A stretch of DNA of 64,000 nucleotides from Ulva prolifera (lineage: Eukaryota > Chlorophyta > Ulvophyceae > Ulvales > Ulvaceae), in the NCBI GenBank assembly GCA_023078555.1, contig CM041197.1, positions 1,212,501 to 1,276,500 on the forward strand. The letters are read 5' to 3'. The position numbers and the translations under genes are program-made. Numbering within the stretch: position 1 is the first letter of the stretch; every line of letters begins with the position of its first letter. Below, piece after piece: positions 47,142 through 59,212 of the stretch. The notes under the pieces are model-generated. The model was given only the letters and a program-made list of their open reading frames with translations. It had not been told where the DNA came from and did not search any database.

Positions 47142-48684
47142 CGCCTGAATGATAAGCCGCCTCAAAACACGTGCACCTCACATTGGGGACATCTAGTCCA
47201 CTCAGTGCTTAGTGCCATAGGAGCAGATGTCCGTTTCCTACGAAAACTGCTGCTGTACATGCCTTGGTGAATATGGAGTGTGTCCACGAGCCATACATGA
47301 AGAACCTGACAGGCCACCACAAGAGCCTATCAACCGTGGAACAACAATGCAGTCGCTTTGGAACACGCCCAGCGCCTGCGTCCCAGTCCAACCGCATCGT
47401 GAGCTGCGGCATCCACTGCGCTGTAGCACCAACAGCGCTGTCCTCGGCATGGCAGTAAGGATGTGCGCTGCAGAGAGCTAAAGTCAGCCAGGCATGCATG
47501 CGGCCGACCTAGCAGCGGCATTGTCTCTGGTCTAGCGTCTAGCAATGCTGTGCATGGGTGACAGTGGTAGAGTGCAGGCACATGGCTTCACCAAGCCACA
47601 AACCGCATCCTGCGACTTCACCATGGTCTTCTTGCGTCGTGTTTTGTTTCTGAATCCCGAGACACAGCATCAATGATTATTCGGTGCATGTGGTCGGTCT
47701 GTGCAGCGTTGTGGCCAGACACGTGTTGATGCACGGAGTGTATGTGCACTGGCAACCAGGCAGCCGCGGATCTGCAGCCTTTTTCTGGTCCTCTGGAACG
47801 GTGTTTTTTATTATTATTATTTTTTTTTTTTTAATTCCCCTATGTGTATGATGGCCCGCGTGCACACGGACTGACATGCATGCCCATGTGTGCGCCAAAC
47901 TGCATTCCTTCCGTGTAGACCCTGCTGCAAGCTCCTATCTGAGTCGCGCTCGTATGGCACAATCTGCTGCAGACTCACAACAGTTGTGCTTGTACAGCAC
48001 AAAATGCCAGTGTGGACAGGGACACCGGGGTGCTGCTGTGCGTGGACTGCCGGCATCGGCTTGCAGCTGTTATGTTCCTACCGTTGTCATATCCGCTGCA
48101 CCTGCATCGCTATGTGCCCGTCCAGGCTGAGTAGTAAAGCAGAAGTAAAGCACTGATCCTGAGATGTGCCGCTTGCACTTCTCCGAGTGTCAGTGGCGTC
48201 GGTGACCACACAGGAGGCATGTGTGCTGACTCACCCCGAGCGCAGTGTGTTGACTATGGGAGATCAGTGTTATTACACGCCATCGGGATGTTGTCTGTTG
48301 CAGCCGCTTACTCCTCAGACTCGCAGACAGGCCGCAAATGCACCTGTTCCATTCGATCGCTCAATCGTCTCCTCCTTCCCGTGCACCCCGGACACGCACC
48401 TGAACCAGTCACGGAGCCGCGAGGCGCACCACAAAACAGGGCACAATCCGCCAGCGTTCCTAGCCGCCGTCATGGCATCATCACGTGCAGACTCTGCGGG
48501 CCTGAGCCTGAGTTGCAGCAGCCAGGGCCGCGGGCAGCGATGCATACGCACACCCCCTGCACAACAGCACTACAGCACCTAACCCCTAACCCCTAACCCC
48601 CTGCACAACAGCACTCAAGAATATAAACAGAACCTGCTCTGTATGCAATAACCCCCGACAGACGAAAAACCCGTCATCCCGAGG
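47142..48684. other. Interval with telomere-like island, no gene recognised
   Basis: It contains T-rich low complexity near 47800-47835 and the telomere-like repeat at 48578-48600. No exon is supported. It lies between the 3' ends of the plus-strand gene and the minus-strand membrane-protein gene. Confidence 0.45.
48553..48615. repeat. Telomere-like repeat between perfect 19-bp direct repeats
   Basis: CCCCCTGCACAACAGCACT occurs at 48553-48571 and 48597-48615. The 25 bp between them end in about three CCCCTAA units, which overlap the second direct repeat's C run. This looks like telomeric sequence inserted at a break or a duplication around it. Confidence 0.85.
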
Positions 48685-50534
48685 TCAGGAGGCCCCCTCT
48701 GCCAGCAGCCGCATCACATCATCTGTGTCCTCCTCCACCCACGCATCCAGCCCCCCCTCACCCTCCAACGAAGTGCCCCCTGCTCCATCCGTGTCACCCA
48801 CAGCAGCCCCTTCCAGCGCGCCATGCATGCCGCCGTACGGGTCCCCCGCCGCTGCCACCCCCGCGGCCGGCCGCCGGTGCCGGAGGCCCGTATCGAGGCC
48901 GTGCTGGGGATGCGGGGCCTCCCGAATGCCGTGCAGGTCTGCATCTGTAGGGGGAGGGGAGCCTGGCTGCGGCACCGGAGCCACAGGTGCAGCCTGCGAA
49001 GCGCGACAGCACACATCAGACACGCGCTGGTGGGGGCGCCGAGCCGCTGCCGCTGTGGCGTTGCGGCACGAGGATTTTTCCCCCGTTTTTATCATACTTG
49101 TTTTGGCTGCATCAAGTGGAGGGCGCATCCAATCGGATGTGTGAGGACCGTGTGCGTGCTTTGCTGAGGGGGACGCAGCCGCCCTGTGCCAGCAGGAGGC
49201 GAGCACCGCAAGACCATCAAGTGCCGCACGAGCACAGCCACCAGCTGCCATGTTTGCCGGGCTGGTTGGCCGGGGAGCTGCTGGGACAGCTGGAGTGCAT
49301 ATGTGCTGTTGTGAATGGGATGCAGCAGAGTAGCCACAGAGCATCTGCGTTGCGCAGGCGCGTGGCAGGGGGTGCAAAGCTTGGGCAGCAAGTTGGGCTG
49401 CAGTGTGTTGGGCATCCACTGTTTGTACGATGGTCCCGGACAGGTGCACGGCAACTGCCGCGTGGCGTCTGCGAATTCATTTAGCCGCGAGACAAGACGA
49501 TCAGGGCTGTGGCACTTCATCACACACACAGACAATGCGCGGTGGTGTTGGATGCCAGCATTGGTGCCCATTCGCCATTGCATGTGTGCTGCAAATCTAA
49601 GAAGTCTGTGGCATGCGAAGCCTAGCATGCAGCAATCACTGGCACAGTTGACACACACAGGCCCCAACAGCTGAGTTGCCAATGTTCGTATCGATATGGC
49701 TGTTTCATCGTGCATACATTGATACTTCACAAAAGGAATCCTTTGTTCACGGACTTCGAAGAGGGAGATTGGACACGGGACCACCAGAGCTCCAGGAGGC
49801 TGCAGTCGCGTGTGACCATGAGGATTGCATGGATATGCATGACTGGCAGAGGTATTTTTGGCATGAGGCTACGATGCTGCAGTGATAACAGGCTCAGAAG
49901 GGATTTGGAGGGCCTGCTCATGATTCAGTAGCAGTGGCGTGCTTGCACGAGTGGGATCGCACCGGTGGTGAGGGATCTGTTGCTTGTGCTGTAGCACTGT
50001 GCCCACAGCAGAGGAGGCACAGCGAAACCAGGGCCACGCACAAGCAGATGATGCCACAAACAGCTACAGTGGTAGCCTGGGCAATGGATGAGATGAACGC
50101 AATTAGCACGCCCCGGATGTCCGTTCGGCCACAGGCAGTGTCACCTGTCATGTCCGAGGCCTCTATCCCTGGTCCGTCGTCCTTGGCCTCTATTAATCTA
50201 TCAAGTATGAACTTGATGCATTCTTCGACTTCTGGACGCAAGGTCGAGCGGAATCGTGCAGCGGTGTTTCGATGGCCATGCACATCACCACAACCGGCGA
50301 TCTGGCGTGTCAAGCAAGTACCCGGAGATAAGTTCACATAAGAGATACAGAGCGAACACGAACGTACATGAGGTTCTCACCTTTTCGATTTTTCTCCGAT
50401 AGGTTTATGAGCATCATCTCTCCGTACGTGTCCACGACCAACGACAGCATAAAGGCGCCCGCGCACAGGAAACACACAGCAGCAATCAGCTTGCATCTTA
50501 CCAAGCGAAAGCAGCAGGGGCACAACTGAACCAT
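48685..50534 (-). CDS. Two-transmembrane protein with Cys-rich N-terminus, paralogue A
   Basis: Exons 50534-50381, 50231-49963 and 48993-48685 join in phase and give about 243 residues. The short N-terminus VQLCPCCFRLVRCK is rich in Cys and basic residues next to a first membrane span (about 15-35). A loop of roughly 60-70 residues follows, then a second hydrophobic span ending CLLCCG (about 105-128). The tail is about 115 residues, Gly/Ala/Pro-rich then acidic, ending LDAWVEEDTDDVMRLLAEGA. Membrane-proximal Cys suggest palmitoylation, and D-V-M-R-L-L fits the acidic dileucine [DE]xxxL[LI] pattern bound by AP adaptors. Both are inferences. The paralogue at 52186-55648 has the same plan, the same intron-1 phase and similar length. 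No named family recognised. Confidence 0.75.
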
Positions 50535-52185
50535 TACAGCCGCGATATGTATCTCCCTTGCCGCAGTGACCCCGAAACGCAGCTTAGATCAAAACAGACG
50601 CGTCGGTCCGGAAGTTGTCTGGTCCCAGGCTGGTTTCTCCTGGCGGGCTCTGAAAGACCCACTGATTTGCGCTTGGAACTACACTGTTTGCTGCTGGATA
50701 GTTACAGCGGTGAGTCTCGTGCATGTCACCCACGCGCAGGCTGTACATGACCGCCTTCCGTCACTCGCTCTATTTCTGTGTCTGTTCATTGGTCGCTGCA
50801 AATGGAGCCCGCGACGCAAGGCAGCATCAGACTGTTCTATACATTGACACTACAGCACATGGCAGCCAGCTCGTCCAGTGCACAGCATGTGGGGCCGTGC
50901 GTGGCCGTGCTGATGCGCTGCATCTGGCACTACAAGCCACGAAGTCGAGTCCAGACACCTCAAGCACAGGCGCATGTCGTGCACCGCCCTGCTGCGGGCG
51001 GAACGGGCTTGCAAGATGACGCGAAGAACCAATTGGTCTCCTTTGTCGGGATGTCTCCACCTCAGCCAGGCCGTTCAATGCAAAACACCCACCAGTGCCT
51101 TCAAGAGTCCTGGAAGGAGGCAGGCGCCGCGCTGTGTGTAACAGGGATAAAAGTGGCAAGGCGGACAGCACCGCAAAAGCAGCGAGCAGGTCAAGAACAA
51201 AAGCAGCAATCCTGTCCAACGCGCCCGCGCCATCGCTCCCATCACGCCCATGCAACGCACGCAAAGCCCACAACGCCCCTGACAAACGACACAGACTACC
51301 AGTCCACCACACATCCACGTGCACACCCACACGCTCAGACGCGTTGTGTGTTACACATAGATGTGGGTGCACATACACGCCAACAACGACTCACAAATGG
51401 AAAAATTACAGCAGGCCTTTCATCCGCTGTACACGCAGCTGTCAGCACGCCGGAAACAGTCCCCGCTGACGCAGCAATTGTCGCAGATCAGCATCAAGAG
51501 CAGTCCTCATATGCAGCCCCGCGCGTGTGCGATGCTCTACACTGCACAAAGCACGAGGCACACTCTGTGCCATCTGCGGGTGCCTGAATGTGTGGCTCAG
51601 TAACCACAAGGCCAAACAACGCCTCTGATAGCAGCAGGTGCTGAAGTTTCAAATCGACATCTTTTTGGCAGCCGATAGAAAAACCCTGGGCGAAATCAGG
51701 TGCCACAATAGCCCCCGCTGCGTGGCTTGTACAACTCAATTTGAACAGGGGACTTCATGAGATGTTACGCTGCAGTGCAGTGCATCGCACCGCTTGCACA
51801 GGTGAAATGCATCTGCAAGCCAGGGCTCGGCTGGAACCCGCCCGCTCTGCTACTGCACAGCACCTTCAGATAAACATTGCATGCCGCGTGAGGTGCTACA
51901 GTATGTGCATGCCCCCGCCGCTGCTGATTGCCAGTTCTGCAACTAGGTTGCAATATGTTGTGCCATTGCCGTTGCAAGTGCCACTGCCCTGCCGCAGCCC
52001 CTGCCAGGCGGGATACCCGCAGCAAGGGCTGCTTACAACAGCCACGCTCCCGCCACGCCGCATCCTCACACACAGGCGTGCGGCACGGCCGCACGCATGC
52101 CACACATGCGTCACCGCAGGCACAGCCCGCAGCACTGCGCACTGGCACCGCCCCGGCCTCCATCAGCACCGAGGGAACTGACAAC
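50535..52185. other. Interval between the paired membrane-protein genes
   Basis: It includes the upstream region of paralogue A and a retrotransposon tail at 51140-51339. Open frames on both strands here are parts of that tail or unsupported. Confidence 0.45.
51140..51339 (-). mobile_element. TTGTAAC-family retrotransposon tail, reverse orientation
   Basis: It begins AACAGGGATAAAAGTGGCAA, continuing AGGCGGACAGCACCGCAAAA, the reverse complement of the family end. Flanks CGCGCTGTGTGT (51128-51139) and CGCGTTGTGTGT (51340-51351) differ at one position. Confidence 0.6.
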
Positions 52186-55100
52186 CTACACGCCGGTGTC
52201 CAGAAGCGGCATCAGGTCCGCTGCGTCCTCGTCCACCCACGCGTGCATGCCCCCCGGCGTCTCGTCGTGTGCTCGCGCGCCGTCCCCACTGGGGCGTGCG
52301 GCGTCTGGGTCGCCGGGGGGGCTGCCGACAACCCCAAACTCACCGCCGCCGTTTTCCGCGCCCTGTGACCCCTGGCCCTGGGCAGTTGGCGCACCACGGC
52401 CACCCCCGGCATCCTCTGCTTGCGGACCTGCACACGCACCCTATTACGCATCGGCGCATGCGATCGTCACGATGCAGGGTCGAGACGATTGTAGCTGGCG
52501 TCTACAGAGGGCTGCCAGCAAAGCACATGTATCATAGAAACAGATCCCTGGCATTGGCCTGATCAGCGGTCATATACAACACGCGTTTACTTGGCGGTGA
52601 CAGGGAGCGCAGGTTCATGGCTGCCGAAACGGGCACGCATTGGGGCTGTGGGTGCTACTCGATAGCTGTGTGCAACTTTTGTGATATATTCACTGTACAA
52701 TGGGTTCCTCGCACACCGCGTGGTCTGCTTGACATGTCACGGCGCTCAAACTGCCGCAGCTTGTCATGCTTTGCAAAGCATGCATGCTTTGCAAAGCATG
52801 TATATATTAGATGCGCCTTCGTGCCGAAGGCGTAAACCCTCGCCCCAAATCATAACATCCTCAAAGTGCAGGTGAACCACTCCAGAACCAGAGTCACACG
52901 GAGGAGGCACAGAACAAGAAACGTACAAAAATACGCCAGGGCAGAAAATACGTCAGGGCAGAACACCTTAGCTAGCTCACGACCATCGGTATGGCTGCGA
53001 TCAACGCCCCTGGATCAGAGCACTCACCACACAGACCGCAGGGGAGACATATGCGTCGTGATTATGCATACATACCTCACTGTGCTGATTCCTATTGCGG
53101 CCGTGCGGCCCGAGAGGACGGGGGTGCTGCGGAGACGCGGGACGTGCAGAAACGCACTGCTTATCGTTTGTACGACCCTGATGCGTATAGTTTTGTGCTG
53201 TTATCGCATGAGACGCATGGTCGCTTGGGACGGCCTGCCATGAATCACGTGAATCGGCTGGCGGAGGTTGCGTCTCGGTGTGGTAAGATGAACCGTGCTT
53301 TGTTTGTGACGAATGCTCTGCGCCGGTTGAATGTGGCGTTGTGCAAGGGGAATGCTCTTGTGCTCCGTGCAGGGCTTCAATCTTTGGCTGGCATCACCGG
53401 CCGGGCTGTGGTACGTGCTCGTACCCGGCTCAGTGCCATGACTGCGTGAGTGGATTTGCGTGGGTATTCCTGGCAACGGCTCGCTGCCCGGCCTCTGTCC
53501 TTTGTAACTACATACCTCACTTACCACAGGTGCACCATGGAGGCCCTGTGAGTTACGGACGCTTGTCTGCGCCTAGGGCGGGCTCCAGGTGGTGCGCCTC
53601 TTCGACTTGTCGTCCCGCTCAGTCGGAGCTGACAATCTCCTCTAAAAGATGCGGCTCAGTAAGTATAGATGCACTTTTCACTACATACAGAAGTACTCGC
53701 AGGACGCACAGATGTGGCACCTTAGCAACAACATGGACGTGTCGCTTGTACCACTGACTCCTCGCACACTGCAACACGATTGCTTGGACCATATGTGGCC
53801 CAAGGGTAAGTCCAGATCTAGCATACAAGGACAAAGGAGGCAATGAGACAGACAGCACCGCGGAAACAGCGCGTGGGCCATGAGTGTATATATGTATGGT
53901 GCACAGCCAGATTCACTGAGACACCAACACCCTGAAATCCGGGAGCTCACGAGGCATTCAAACTACATGTGAAGTGTGTGGCTGAGTCCGCCAGCGGGGT
54001 ACCCCTGTGACGTCACAGCCGGACAGTAAAGCAAAGCACATCTGAGTTGACTGAGCCGGATCCTATTGGACATTGACAACTCCGAGTTAACGGGACCACA
54101 CATGCCGGACAGTGGTTGACACTCAGAGCAGCTGCAGAGTGCGGCTCCGGGGCGGCATTGAACTTCAAATTTGTCAGGGCGCATGAGCACCCGACCTGGG
54201 TCGTGTGGGCTGCGAGAGGGCCCCAAGGCAAGGCTGATCTCTAGCGAGATACCCACGCCTGAGACTGGCAGGGTCGGGGTGGGGGGGGGGGGGGGGGGGG
54301 GGGGGAGGGTCATACTGCTGGGCTCGCGCTGCTGGAGCGCCACGGCAGCTGCAATCGGCGCCGCCTGCACACGCATGAATTAGTTTGTATTGACATCATA
54401 TGCATAGGTTCATGGGATCAGCTCGACGGTGGGCACGTCAGCTGAATGCGTAGCGGTCGCACGTGGTGCCATACTTCAGCAGGGGCTGACAAAGCAAGAG
54501 GTGTTCAGGGATTCAAGATCGAGACACGTACTCAAGATACATATCTCAAGCCCCGCAAAGCAGGCACATACTCTTAGACTGGCAAGCATGTAAGTGTCAG
54601 CCACCCAGTCTCTGCCGACCCAGGCTCAGACGATTGCGCCGTAATCTCTGCCATGGTCGGCAGAAGGTTCAGAGGTGCAGGGTTGGCCAAATTGCGGCCT
54701 TTTGCTGACAGGTAGTGACCACCGCAGCGAGGCGGCACGTCGGACTACATTCATGTACATTCACAGCTGAAATGCATGGCCGGAGGTGGCATGATCGATA
54801 GAGCAGTGCTCGAGCATCTACATGAAGCGCGTGCACGACACGGAAATCCCTGTTGCGATGTAATATCAAAGCAGCCGCGGAAAGACATACCATACGGTGA
54901 GGATGTCTCGAGGCTTGTGGATGTCCACAACAAAGGAGGCAGAGTGGTATGGTCGCGAGCCAGAAGCAGGAAACGCTTAGCCACGCCAAGCCAAACGCCG
55001 TACTCCAGCCGACTAGAGCAGGATTGAGACCGCTGTATTCTTTATGCTGGGCTAAAGCCTTGTCGAACGCAGCCCTGATCTCAGGGCTCACACGCTGCAC

Positions 55101-55648
55101 AGCCTCGAAGTAATAGTTGGCGAGCCTGTCGTTGGTCACCACGCGCTCTCTGTCAGCCCAAACTAGCAACAGAATCTGCCTCACGATTTCATACGTGAAG
55201 AACTGCACATCTGCATAGGGAGCGGACAATGTTCACGTCCCACTGTAATGATTCTCGCAAAAGGCTTCCGAACACTTGTGTTGCCAGACTGGCAAGCACA
55301 AGCTGTTGCTGAATAGCATGCAACGGCTGGTGGCGCGAAAATATATCACCTCTGTACCTCTATCGGTGGCCGGCGAACTGTGTGTAACATGACAGCAGTG
55401 TCATGACATGTGTGCTCGTGCCACGGCTTTTTGCGCATTGCTCAGGTCCAAATAGAATTAAATTCTGCTAGTACATGCTGACCTTTCCATTGTGATTCAG
55501 TGAAGCTGTCGTCGAAAGCGCTCTTGAACTCCTCCTCAACCGCGGGACCAATCGCGCAGAAACAGACCACGCCGAGTAAAAGCAAGAGGACGGCTGACAC
55601 GACTTTAAATTTGATCTTTCCAAAACAGCATGTGCAGCAGCAAGGCAT
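52186..55648 (-). CDS. Two-transmembrane protein with Cys-rich N-terminus, paralogue B
   Basis: Exons 55648-55483, 55210-54896 and 52427-52186 join in phase and give about 240 residues. The N-terminus PCCCTCCFGKIKFK precedes a first membrane span (about 15-36). A loop of about 90 residues, more helical than in paralogue A (TNDRLANYYFEAVQRVSPE), leads to a second span ending CLLCCGH (about 126-150). The tail is Gly/Ala/Pro-rich and ends GGMHAWVDEDAADLMPLL then DTGV, matching A in the Ala-Trp-Val-acidic-Leu-Met-x-Leu-Leu pattern. Intron 2 is nearly 2.5 kb and contains a retrotransposon remnant, a G run and other repeats. Its donor is either GTATGG (used here, in phase) or the overlapping GTATGT (out of phase with the last exon). 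Function unknown. Confidence 0.75.
52765..52800. repeat. 36-bp palindrome made of two 18-bp palindromes
   Basis: CATGCTTTGCAAAGCATG is repeated twice without spacer (52765-52782, 52783-52800). Each unit and the whole are self-complementary. TATATATT follows directly. Confidence 0.95.
53082..53508 (+). mobile_element. 5'-truncated non-LTR retrotransposon with reverse-transcriptase C-terminal region
   Basis: A 427-bp insert lies between perfect 13-bp repeats TACATACCTCACT at 53069-53081 and 53509-53521 and ends CTCTGTCCTTTGTAAC. Its open frame to a TGA near 53449 encodes DAYSFVLLSHETHGRLGRPA, NHVNRLAEVA and ALRRLNVALCKGNALVLRAG. This matches the pattern commonly seen at the C-terminus of plant and algal LINE open reading frames (ETYGRLG-P-A, then LRELSV-LCRGN). 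Inserted antisense in intron 2 of paralogue B. It is a dead-on-arrival copy and links the TTGTAAC tails in the window to a LINE family. Confidence 0.75.
54024..54104 (-). repeat. Second dispersed repeat family, reverse copy
   Basis: Contains, on the minus strand, GGAGTTGTCAATGTCCAATA(GGATCCGGCTCAGT), nearly identical to 63596-63676. Related pieces lie at 57243-57290 (reverse) and 15559-15592 (forward). The better-preserved end is an ACTTTACTTTAC tail. Confidence 0.7.
54281..54305. repeat. Homopolymer run of 25 G
   Basis: An uninterrupted G run in intron 2 of paralogue B. The exact length is uncertain for technical reasons. Confidence 0.85.
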
Positions 55649-58600
55649 CTTTCCGATACAAAAATCATATCAAAGGCTGCGAGACCTGATGCTTTCACAA
55701 TACATTTGCAGCCATCCCTCGTTTGTGATCCTCCTGCAGTTTGTGAAACATCATGCCTCATGCGCTTCGAGCAAATCTGTGCGAGCGTCCACGGAATTGT
55801 GCATGCCAACACACCCATCAAAGTGCGTATGGATCCCGGCCGCGGCATATCGGAGGTGCTAGGAAGCACCACACCATCGTGCGCTGCATCACGAGCGAGC
55901 TTGAGTTTGGAGAGAATGGCGAGCGACGAAAATTGCAGATGGATGCATGGCCGTGTGGGCTCCGGGCGTAAGAGCGATCGGCGTATCCGTGCGGCGTGCT
56001 GCTCTGGGTCCCCGCGTGAGTTTGTATGGCTGGTTCCCGAAGACGCTCCAGCGCCGGATTTTGCTGCATCGTGGATCTGTGCAGCTCTGCGGGCCTCGCC
56101 GTGCTGCCCACCACGCTGTGAGTGCTGTCGGTGGTCTGGGTTGGCGTGTGTTGCGAGCTTGGCACAGCACTGCAGTCACTTACAAGAACTCGGGCCATTG
56201 TATGGTAGAGCACCTACTCTCAATTCTGCCAACATACAGCTGCCACCGGTCTCCATGCGACGAACAACTACCAACGCTCACACCAGTACTACAGGTACCA
56301 AACGTCACATATACGCGTTGAAGCCATGCTCCCGCTCCTGTTGGCTTGTGCTTGATGAAATATACACCAAGTGTGCATGCACTACTGCATTCAGTTACAG
56401 AAGAACATCCAGGCAAGCCCCTCGATGATAATGTTACATTGTGACATAGCACTGCATTGGGCGTTGACAACCCTGATATGTTTGTGAATGCAGCAGAGAG
56501 AAGCTCGGAGAGTCGCAAGCAAGCCAAATGAAGCTAAAATATTCGCTATTGGATGGTGATGCTTGTGGTGTATGTGTATGTTGATGATTTGGGGCATATG
56601 GCATACATTATCCGCTGGGACATTGCCATGTAGCTCTGGCGGTTGGGACCAGACTGTGCGCAGGAATGTAAAGGCACCGACAATGTATCAAGGCAGCAGA
56701 TATCTTGAAGCGCCCATGGGAATCCAAAAAAAACGGAAAGGCCGGACGCACAAGGTGGCCAGAGTGATGTCGGCCGAGACTCAGAGATTGGAATCAGGAA
56801 GGCCTGTCGCTGGGCTCTGCAAAATGGCAAGGTGTCGATGATGTGCACAGACGACATGCACTGAACACTCGACTCTCAGGCATCCTATACCTGGTATTGG
56901 TTTGCTACACCTGGTATGGATTTGCAGCATGCATCAAACACAAGATTCGTGAGTTCTGCCATGTGCCACTTGAACCACTCCATACTGTAACATGGAGACC
57001 GCGCCCAAGCTCCAGCGTGAACAGTGTCCATTGAAGGAATCACGACATCAAGGCTGAAAACGGCACATGTGTCCTCTGATTGGGACTTCGAGTTTGGCTG
57101 GGGCCATCTTGACTGGTGCCACTTTCGAGGACTTCCGAGTTACGGTTGATGTTCAGTGTACTCAAGGCTGTCACTGCCAGCACGCAAGCATCCTGATCGA
57201 TGACACCGCCGCTTTAAGAGCAAGTACAGAGTGGGGCTGCATTGTAAAGTAAAGTATATCTGAATATACTGAGCCGAATCCTATTGTTGTCACCACTGGT
57301 GCACGATTCTCCTCTGAAACTGACGAACAGGAAATTGCAGTTGAGGCTTCGTGGTTTTGTCTGCCCTTTCTCGTTGAAGACGCAGAAGCTGTGGTGCGAG
57401 TGCTGTTTTCTGCATGCCATGTGCTGTCAGGATGGGACCAAGGTTCTGCCGAGTGCACACATTTCTGCTGCTCCACGGGGCAATCACTATCACAAATGAC
57501 CAGCCCAGCCGGTTATGCACTCCCAGCTGACTGAACCAGCACATGTTGCGCGTCGTGTACTTGCTGGCATCCAGGCTGCACTCAGAAGGGACGTTGGCTT
57601 TGCTTGCAGACTTTTCGCTGTCCACGCATACATGAAGTCCGGAGCATGTTCCGTATCACAAAGCGGCTTTGCGTTTTGGGGAAGGAGTGTCAAAGAGGCG
57701 TTTGGTGCACGAGGTATCGGCGCGTATCAGGTGCCGAATGCTTGATGCACCATCCCATGCGCTGCACAACACATGTGAGTGCTTCTGTAACATCTGTGTC
57801 AGCTATCAGTGCATCGCTGAGTTTGCGCCTGGAGAACAAGGTTATGACTGAACCTGATCCAACCACAGGCCAGTCCATTGATCATGAAAATCCGGCCGAA
57901 AGTCTCAGCTTTGGAGTTCACCAATAAAGCATTGATGACACGAAGGCCCTGCAGCAAGCATGCCTGCGTGTATATCCTGACTCACAGCGATTGACTCTGA
58001 ACGTGCGTACATGGCTTCGGTCTAACTTTTGAAACAGCGTCACAGACATCCCGGCATGACAGGCGAGACAATTGTGAGTGTTGTGTGTATCCAATACAGT
58101 TGACAACCCTCTGGATCGAGAATGTTTCGCAGCGAGTGCAACAGCACAGGTTCTGCGTCAAGGCACCACGATCGCACATCGAGTCTAAAACTTCAATCGG
58201 TTGCGCACAGAAAGATCAGATGGTACATGGATGTGCGGCTACACAGGAACATGTAGCTCCGCCACCAGCATGTACGCACTTTTTCGTATCTGCCTTGTGT
58301 CTGACGTCCGCACCGACGTGACGGGAATCTCCTTGGCTGATGCCTGCGACTTGGATCATGTGGCCGCTCTGGCTGAGATCAGAACACCTGTCGCCGTACA
58401 TGATGGCTGGACTCTAATATAATCAGCACAATTTGATTTGTGGACAAAACTGTCATAGCACACTCACCTGTCGCAGCCGTCACTTGTACTCGTGAGCTTC
58501 GCATGTACGCAGGTGATGTCCGCATTCCGCTTTCCGATTGAATATTTTCACCAAAGTTGTCTGAATTAGTCGAAGGCCACCTGAAACAGCAAGAGTGGAC

Positions 58601-59160
58601 GCCCGCACTGTTTGGATTGTATACCGCTCACTGTTCGAGACGGTGCCTCGGCTACGTCAAGAAGACGTAGATGGACGAGGTGAGACGATTGGCCGAGAGC
58701 AACTTATACACAATTCATTCGTACGATACCTTTTGTCTTCAGGCATTCTCGGCTTTGCTAGGCTCCACCAATACGTTTCCGGGGGTGGATCTGGGGCAAT
58801 AGGTTTGTGGACGCGTCTGTTGCTGCGCTGCGTACAGTCGGGTGAGTAGGAACATTGTATGTGATATACTGGTATGGAATTGCTTTCGTTTGAACGTGTT
58901 ACAGTGCTGGAGTGTCCATGGTTCGTGCGTCGCGTTTGCGAGAGTGCAGGCGTGGGTTCGACCTTCCCATTGCAGCGCCTTCTTGTGAAGGCACGCCCCG
59001 TGGACGCCAATGGCATGTAGCGGAAACATTATTCCTCCATCCGCTGTTCTTCTTGATCGTTGCTCCTCCTACGTGTGGGCCGGGTTTTACGCCACCACGC
59101 AAGGCTTGCGTTCCGCAAATTTGAGCACATGCAAGCATTGCACTGTACCTCTACGAAGTA
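55649..59160. other. Interval upstream of paralogue B and of the WRKY gene
   Basis: No exon is convincingly supported. The WRKY gene's first exon(s) should lie in the right part; possible pieces near 58675 (ATGGACGAG then GTGAGA) and 58790-58850 (a GTGAGT donor) could not be placed in phase. A fragment of the second dispersed repeat is at 57243-57290. Confidence 0.4.
57243..57290 (-). repeat. Second dispersed repeat family, short reverse copy
   Basis: On the minus strand it reads CAATAGGATTCGGCTCAGTA followed by TATTCAGATATACTTTACTT, matching the 3' part of 63596-63676. Confidence 0.6.
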
Positions 59161-59212
59161 TATGTTCCTTGCCTGAGCGTTATACTTATTTTGGTCGTCA
59201 TTTGCATTGCAG

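Noticed and set aside
49092-49784. A 230-codon minus-strand frame within intron 2 of membrane-protein paralogue A
   Set aside because: Composition is irregular, there is no counterpart in paralogue B, and the flanking exons join in phase without it.
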